Source: Iningainema tapete BLCC-T55 (lineage in GTDB: Bacteria; Cyanobacteriota; Cyanobacteriia; Cyanobacteriales; Nostocaceae). Taken from it: a stretch of DNA of 64,000 nucleotides. The stretch covers positions 1 through 64,000 of the forward strand of contig NZ_JACXAE010000054.1 of NCBI RefSeq assembly GCF_014698965.1. Reading direction: 5' to 3'. The position numbers and the translations under genes were made by a program. Numbering within the stretch: position 1 is the stretch's first letter; every line of letters starts with the position of its first letter. Below, in pieces: positions 59,758 to 64,000 of the stretch. The notes under the pieces were generated by a model, which was not told the DNA's origin, made no database searches, and saw only the letters and a program-made list of their open reading frames with translations.

Positions 59758-60096
59758 AATTTTACCCGCGCATACTACTTAGTACCCACTTTTGGAACAA
59801 GCAGCTACTGTCAGTACACTGGCAGAAAGAATTTCAGCAATTGTTAGAGCCGCAAGCCAATTAGGTTAAGTTTACGGCAGTGTTGTACTGCCTCTATGCC
59901 GCACCGCTAACTCATCCAAAAAGGCTAGCTTTAGGCGAAAGCGAGAGTCTACCTCGCCTTTGTTGGCGCTGATGCTATTGCCATCAGCATTAATTGAATT
60001 AAAATAAACTATTTATAGTTATTTTACCTTGATTTACGAAATCTCGTTAGAAGAAACTGTAGCACAAGTACGAGACATTGTTGAAGCAAAGAGCCG
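59758..60096. other. 339-bp intergenic region with a 23-codon frame at its end
   Basis: Mostly non-coding. The last part (60029-60100) holds a TTG-started frame, LIYEISLEETVAQVRDIVEAKSR, whose stop overlaps the phosphatase ATG. It may be a protein remnant or a coupling peptide; no family is assigned. Confidence 0.4.
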
Positions 60097-60855
60097 ATGA
60101 GCGCAAACAGCCACCGTCGAATTGTCATTGGGGATGTACATGGTCACTACGAAGGTTTGATGACCTTGTTGTCGGCGATCGCCCCCATGAAAGAAGATCA
60201 AGTCTATTTTCTGGGAGACTTAATTGATCGCGGACCACAGAGCGCACAGGTAGTGAATTTTGTCAAGGAAAGTTCATATCACTGTCTGCTAGGTAATCAC
60301 GAGCAGATGTTATTAAACATTCTGACTAACCCACAAATCGCCGCCTCAATCGTACAATCATGGCTGTACAGTGGAGGGCAAGCGACGGTAACCAGTTACC
60401 AACAAGCGACAATCTCCCCCGAAGAGCATCTAGAATGGTTTAAAACCCTGCCTACTCATTTAGACTTGGGTGACATTTGGTTAACTCACGCTGGTGTTGA
60501 TCCCTCAATTCCCTTGCCAGAACAAACAGCGGAGCAATTTTGCTGGGTGCGGGACAAATTCCACAGTATGAAAGCGCCCTACTTTCCTGATAAGCTGATC
60601 ATTGTTGGTCATACCATTACCTTTACCCTTCCTGACGTTGTTCCTGGGAAACTGGCGCAAGGAAAGGGATGGTTAGACATAGATACTGGCGCTTATCATC
60701 CTCGCAGTGGCTGGTTGACAGCAATTGATGTCACTAATTGGCTAGTTTATCAAATCAACGTTGTCACACGCCGCCTTCGCACTTTGCCGTTAAAAGAAGC
60801 AGTTACTAAGGTGGAGCCTACCAAAATCGGCATTGGTAGAAATAGGGGAAGATGA
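60097..60855 (+). CDS. Metallophosphoesterase (Ser/Thr phosphatase, PrpA-like)
   Basis: 252 residues. Calcineurin-like fold with VIGDVHGHYEGL, YFLGDLIDRGPQ and LLGNHEQML, the di-metal-binding motifs, and late His-containing motifs IWLTHAGVD and IIVGHTI. It resembles bacterial PrpA/PrpB and diadenosine tetraphosphatase-type enzymes. Protein phosphatase activity is likely but substrate unknown. The start overlaps the stop of a short upstream frame. Confidence 0.85.
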   Translation: MSANSHRRIVIGDVHGHYEGLMTLLSAIAPMKEDQVYFLGDLIDRGPQSAQVVNFVKESSYHCLLGNHEQMLLNILTNPQIAASIVQSWLYSGGQATVTSYQQATISPEEHLEWFKTLPTHLDLGDIWLTHAGVDPSIPLPEQTAEQFCWVRDKFHSMKAPYFPDKLIIVGHTITFTLPDVVPGKLAQGKGWLDIDTGAYHPRSGWLTAIDVTNWLVYQINVVTRRLRTLPLKEAVTKVEPTKIGIGRNRGR

Positions 60856-60909
60856 AAAACAAGTCAAAAGTCAAAAGAAAGTAGCTTCTTTGTTTTACCT
60901 TTTTACTTT

Positions 60910-61761
60910 TTACTTCAATGGTCGGATATTTGCTTGATAAGCAGCACTATCTAACCCAGTACGACTACTACTTGGTTGAGCGTTGATTGCACTTTGGAGT
61001 GCTTGTATGCGATCGCCCGTTGCCGGGTGAGTACTCAAAAATGCTGGAACACTAGAACTCTTCTTGAGTAGCTTTTGCATAAAAGAAACCATCCCCGACT
61101 GAGCATAACCACTACGTGTCAAAGTCCTTAAACCTCTTTTATCAGCATCATATTCATCCCCACGACTACGAGGACGGTTGACAGCAAGATCTACACCAAT
61201 AGCTACCGCTGTATTGCGATCTAACCCAGCGGCTGTTGCCAACCCGCCAGCAATAGCTCTTTGCCGCATTTGTTTTAACAAATGTTTTCCACCAATATGC
61301 CCAATTTCATGCGCCATCACACCAGCTAGTTCCGCTTCATTTTCGGCAGCTTTGAGCAAACCAGTGTTGACATAAACAAATCCACCCAACGTAGCAAATG
61401 CGTTGAGGCTATCATCCTCAACTACTTGAAAAGTATAAGGGATATCGGGGCGATCGCTATTAGCCGACAAACGTCTACCAATTTGCTCTACATAGCTATT
61501 AACTTGAGAATTGCGGTAAAGCTTAACTTGACTGTTTGCCAACTGTTGATTTATCTGCTTGCCGATGTCTACTTCTTGACGTTCTGATACATTAGAAAGC
61601 TGGATTACCTGCGCTCCCTGCAAAATTAGATCAAACCAGGAAACCGCATAAGATGGCAGGGAAGTCAAGCAGATACTCAAGCCCACTGCGAAGGAAATCA
61701 ACGGATAGAACCAGCGTTTTCTGGAAAAAAGGAAATTTACAGTCAAGCGTTGCCAATTCAT
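60910..61761 (-). CDS. M48 zinc metalloprotease, periplasmic or membrane-anchored
   Basis: 283 residues. A signal or anchor sequence (WFYPLISFAVGLSICLTSLPSYA) is followed by the M48 catalytic domain with VMAHEIGHIGGKH (HExxH) and downstream EYDADKRGL (third zinc ligand Glu). It resembles BepA/LoiP-type proteases that monitor outer membrane or envelope proteins. Convergent with the phosphatase gene. A related partial protease domain is not adjacent. Confidence 0.88.
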   Translation of the reverse strand: MNWQRLTVNFLFSRKRWFYPLISFAVGLSICLTSLPSYAVSWFDLILQGAQVIQLSNVSERQEVDIGKQINQQLANSQVKLYRNSQVNSYVEQIGRRLSANSDRPDIPYTFQVVEDDSLNAFATLGGFVYVNTGLLKAAENEAELAGVMAHEIGHIGGKHLLKQMRQRAIAGGLATAAGLDRNTAVAIGVDLAVNRPRSRGDEYDADKRGLRTLTRSGYAQSGMVSFMQKLLKKSSSVPAFLSTHPATGDRIQALQSAINAQPSSSRTGLDSAAYQANIRPLK

Positions 61762-61843
61762 AATTAATCCGGTTTCAAAGGATGTGTTTGGGAAAACATA
61801 TAATAATGAGACGGCTTTGATGCTTTGAGAGTTGCACTATTGG

Positions 61844-61872
61844 GTACAGACGTTCCGGCGGAACGTCTCTAC
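61844..61872. repeat. GTAGAGACG palindrome copy
   Basis: GTACAGACGTTCC-GGC-GGAACGTCTCTAC upstream of the DUF4330 gene. Only this copy lies clearly in a promoter region. Confidence 0.8.
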
Positions 61873-61964
61873 TCCCATTTTGAAGAAGTTGTGATAAACT
61901 GTCGCATGACGGAAACCCTTACCCCTTCAATCAGTTACTTTGCTCTAATTCGGTAAAAATTGTT

Positions 61965-62495
61965 ATGGCTATTTTAGATTCTAAAGGTCGGTTGTTCGGT
62001 AAAATCAACTTTCTTGATTTGGGTGCTGCGTTAGTAATTCTACTAGTGATATTTAGTATCTTTTTCTTCCCTGGTGGTTCTGGCTCTGTTGCCCAAGTAG
62101 GTGCGACAACAAAACCTGTCGAGGTAGATTTAGTTGTACGGGGTTTAAATGTACGCAATCCCGAAGAGTTATTCAAACAAGGGTTAACAAAAGGTGGCAA
62201 AACTAATGTAATTATCCGTAATCAACCCCACGGTAAGATAGATATTAAATCTGTAAAGGTGCTACCGAGAACTATATTAGTTACCCAACCTGATGGTTCT
62301 GTCAAAGAGATAGCCGATCCGAAATCAAATAATTTCAGTACAGACATGCTTTTGACTTTAGAGGGCAAAGCACAGATTACTGATAACGGTCCAGTTATTG
62401 GACCAAGTAAACTCAAAATTGGCGTACCGTTTGAATTAGACGGATTTAATTACAACTTTAACGCTACTGTGATTGATGTACGTGTTAAAGAGTAG
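61965..62495 (+). CDS. DUF4330 membrane-anchored protein
   Basis: 176 residues. N-terminal MAILDSKGRLFGKINFLDLG is followed by a single membrane segment (AALVILLVIFSIFFF) and an extracytoplasmic beta-rich domain of the DUF4330 family. Function unknown. It lies between an M48 protease gene (divergent) and a hydrolase (convergent). Confidence 0.75.
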   Translation: MAILDSKGRLFGKINFLDLGAALVILLVIFSIFFFPGGSGSVAQVGATTKPVEVDLVVRGLNVRNPEELFKQGLTKGGKTNVIIRNQPHGKIDIKSVKVLPRTILVTQPDGSVKEIADPKSNNFSTDMLLTLEGKAQITDNGPVIGPSKLKIGVPFELDGFNYNFNATVIDVRVKE

Positions 62496-62496
62496 T

Positions 62497-62535
62497 GAAC
62501 AGTTAGCAGTTAACTGTTAGTTGTTAACTGTTAAC
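62497..62535. repeat. AGTTAACAGTTAACTGTT palindromic tract
   Basis: AT-rich repeat between convergent stops. It also encodes the last residues (TVNN) of the alpha/beta hydrolase. Confidence 0.55.
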
Positions 62536-63422
62536 AAAGGCAAATATTGTCTAATTAAACCGATTGTTACTGCTGGTAATTCTAGCTGTGGCGTCAATCC
62601 TACATTTTCCAACTGTTGAAAAATCCGAATGGCTTGCGGATTCATTTGGGCTAAACGACGACCAATTTCGGGACCTGTAAATTCCGACTTTTGCCCCCAA
62701 ATAATAGCTGTGGGAGTTTTCAGTTGTTGAATGTACAAGGATAAATCAAAACATAAGTCGCCGCGTACAAAAGACAGAGCCGCATATTCTGCATTTGGTT
62801 GCCGTGCAGATTCTAGGTAAGCTTCGACAATCTCTTCATACACTCGGTTCGGCTGGGCAAATTGTCTTTGTTCTAAGAAGCTGCGAATACCCCCCTTTGT
62901 GGCAATTCCGGTACTGTAGAGTAATCTGTCCACAATGGGTACGCTCACGATTTGAGCAAACAGACTTGTGGAGTAATTTTCCCCAAAGTCAGAAAGTCCT
63001 GCGGGTGTAGTGACAATCAGCGATTTGAATAATTCTGGGTGGGCGATCGCCACTCTGATTGTAAACGCTGCTGTCAAAGAAGAAGCAATTACTGTGACTG
63101 GTTGTTGACAAGTCTGTTGCAAAAATTCCCGAATAGTCGTGAGGTAATCTTCTATACTGTAATTTCTGGCTGGATGTTCGGATCTACCCCAACCTAACAT
63201 ATCTGGCGCGATGACATGATACTCAGCGGCAAATGCTGGATACACTTTTGACCATTCATACGCAGAAGATCCACCACCAAAACCGTGCAAGAACACTAAA
63301 GTTTCTTTTTCTAAGCTTTTGCTCACCGACTCCTGCCAAGGTACACCAGCCGCAGTATAATAAATTATTCTTCCTAATGACGTAATTACGGAGCGTTGCT
63401 CAAATCCTAGTGGCTGAAACAT
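62517..63422 (-). CDS. Alpha/beta hydrolase
   Basis: 301 residues. LVFLHGFGGGSSAYEW, nucleophile region VTVIASSLTAAFTIR (a Ser elbow of form A-S-S-L rather than G-x-S-x-G) and AIIWGQKSEFTGPEIGR. The expected terminal His is not obvious: ENVGLTPQLELPAV replaces the usual G-H-x-P-x-x-E. It is similar in size to the hydrolase at 29769 but diverged; activity may be changed or lost. Cytoplasmic. Confidence 0.75.
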   Translation of the reverse strand: MFQPLGFEQRSVITSLGRIIYYTAAGVPWQESVSKSLEKETLVFLHGFGGGSSAYEWSKVYPAFAAEYHVIAPDMLGWGRSEHPARNYSIEDYLTTIREFLQQTCQQPVTVIASSLTAAFTIRVAIAHPELFKSLIVTTPAGLSDFGENYSTSLFAQIVSVPIVDRLLYSTGIATKGGIRSFLEQRQFAQPNRVYEEIVEAYLESARQPNAEYAALSFVRGDLCFDLSLYIQQLKTPTAIIWGQKSEFTGPEIGRRLAQMNPQAIRIFQQLENVGLTPQLELPAVTIGLIRQYLPLLTVNN

Positions 63423-63813
63423 AGCTAACCTCCAACAAAAAGATTTGTGCTTTTAGTATCTCTAATTTAAAAGTAAATGTAAAATACCCCAACGGCTGAT
63501 GAAGTTTTAGTAATTTTTTGCGGCATTTTCCAGCGATTTTCGCCTCAAAGTACTTTTGTATATAGCTTTATACTAGTAGCATGTATTACTTTAGACTGAA
63601 GTTTAGAGCCAATTTTTTATGCTATTTTATCAGAAATATCACTGATAGCACTAAGCGTTTAAAAATACGGAAACTACACAGACTTTGCTTTGTAAGCAGC
63701 GCAAATTCACCAGCTTTTCCATAAATAAAGCGAACAAAAAGTATATTTTTTTACTTTTTGTAAACAAGTATTAATTAATTTTTTACATTTAAGCCATTAT
63801 TAGGCGGGGTGTC
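63423..63813. other. 391-bp AT-rich region upstream of the last gene
   Basis: No coding sequence. It contains an AT-rich stretch (63720-63800) likely to be the promoter of the partial gene at the right edge. Confidence 0.5.
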
Positions 63814-64000
63814 ATGGTAAATAACGCTACTCTTGAGTCACATCAAAAGTCAAAGTTGGAAGACCATAAATTTGCATTTTTAGACTTTGAGCACCAAAAT
63901 CAAGCGATCGCTTCATGTGAGCAAGTTCAAATGCCAGAAGCTTTCAACCCTGAAGAGGAGCCACCACCTACCAAAACTGTTTTAAATTTAGAAGATTTGA
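63814..64000 (+). CDS. Partial unidentified protein (runs off the right edge)
   Basis: Begins MVNNATLESHQKSKLEDHKF at the ATG at 63814 with GGCGGGG just upstream and continues through a Pro/Glu-rich stretch (PEAFNPEEEPPPTKTV) for 62 codons to the window end. No family recognised. A HIP1 octamer lies within it. Confidence 0.6.
   Translation, partial: MVNNATLESHQKSKLEDHKFAFLDFEHQNQAIASCEQVQMPEAFNPEEEPPPTKTVLNLEDL

Overview
The window reads as chromosomal DNA of a cyanobacterium, most likely a filamentous, heterocyst-forming (Nostocales-type) strain. The evidence is the very frequent HIP1 octamer (GCGATCGC), a high-light-inducible chlorophyll-binding protein, a SigA-type principal sigma factor with the cyanobacterial acidic N-terminus, several cyanobacteria-specific small or uncharacterised families, and many short dispersed palindromes and tandem heptamer-like repeats of the Nostocales kind. 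No rRNA, tRNA, CRISPR array or complete insertion sequence was recognised.

Layout. 0.2-1.7 kb: a toxin-antitoxin zone with a CopG/BrnA-like antitoxin beside a broken BrnT remnant and two tandem PIN-domain genes. 1.9-6.6 kb: a MacA/MacB-type tripartite exporter operon (adaptor, permease, ATPase) and a divergent TPR protein. 6.7-13 kb: a receiver protein, a GyrA/ParC subunit, an hli gene with an HLR1-like site, sigA and a 1.4 kb gene-free stretch. 13-19.6 kb: a signalling cluster with a frameshifted CheB-CheR-PAS-histidine kinase-receiver gene, a convergent OmpR-type regulator carrying an HPt domain, and another receiver protein. 19.6-24.5 kb: gyrB interrupted by two large inteins. 24.7-53 kb: mostly housekeeping genes (miaA, glcD-like, clpP, RNase R/II, ubiX, aroK, argB, pdxH, scpA, a nucleotidyltransferase, speA, ndk, terC) mixed with regulatory genes (a sensor kinase lacking its phosphoacceptor His, a STAND ATPase) and conserved cyanobacterial unknowns. 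53-60 kb: a defence island in decay, with an Rpn-type nuclease, an orphan type I methylase (hsdM), an apparent hsdS tail, a ParD-like antitoxin, a DUF433/DUF5615 pair, an MNT/HEPN pair, a second frameshifted MNT copy, a YgjP-type protease tail and a C5-cytosine methyltransferase. 60-64 kb: a phosphatase, an M48 protease, a DUF4330 protein, an alpha/beta hydrolase and the start of an unidentified gene at the right edge.

How it fits together. Topology control (gyrA/parC-like and gyrB), transcription (sigA), RNA processing (miaA, RNase R) and proteolysis (clpP) form the core. The most unusual locus is gyrB: one continuous reading frame encodes a 645-residue GyrB split by a 435-residue HNH intein and a 551-residue LAGLIDADG intein that also seems to carry an HTH domain. 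The second theme is repeat activity. A roughly 103 bp palindromic element breaks a tandem-domain gene, a palindrome family occurs at least eight times and supplies the last codons of one protein, and short tandem repeats have entered three coding sequences in frame. No clearly new multi-gene system can be demonstrated from sequence alone. The best candidates for follow-up are the double-intein gyrB, the decaying restriction/toxin island and the mobile palindromes.
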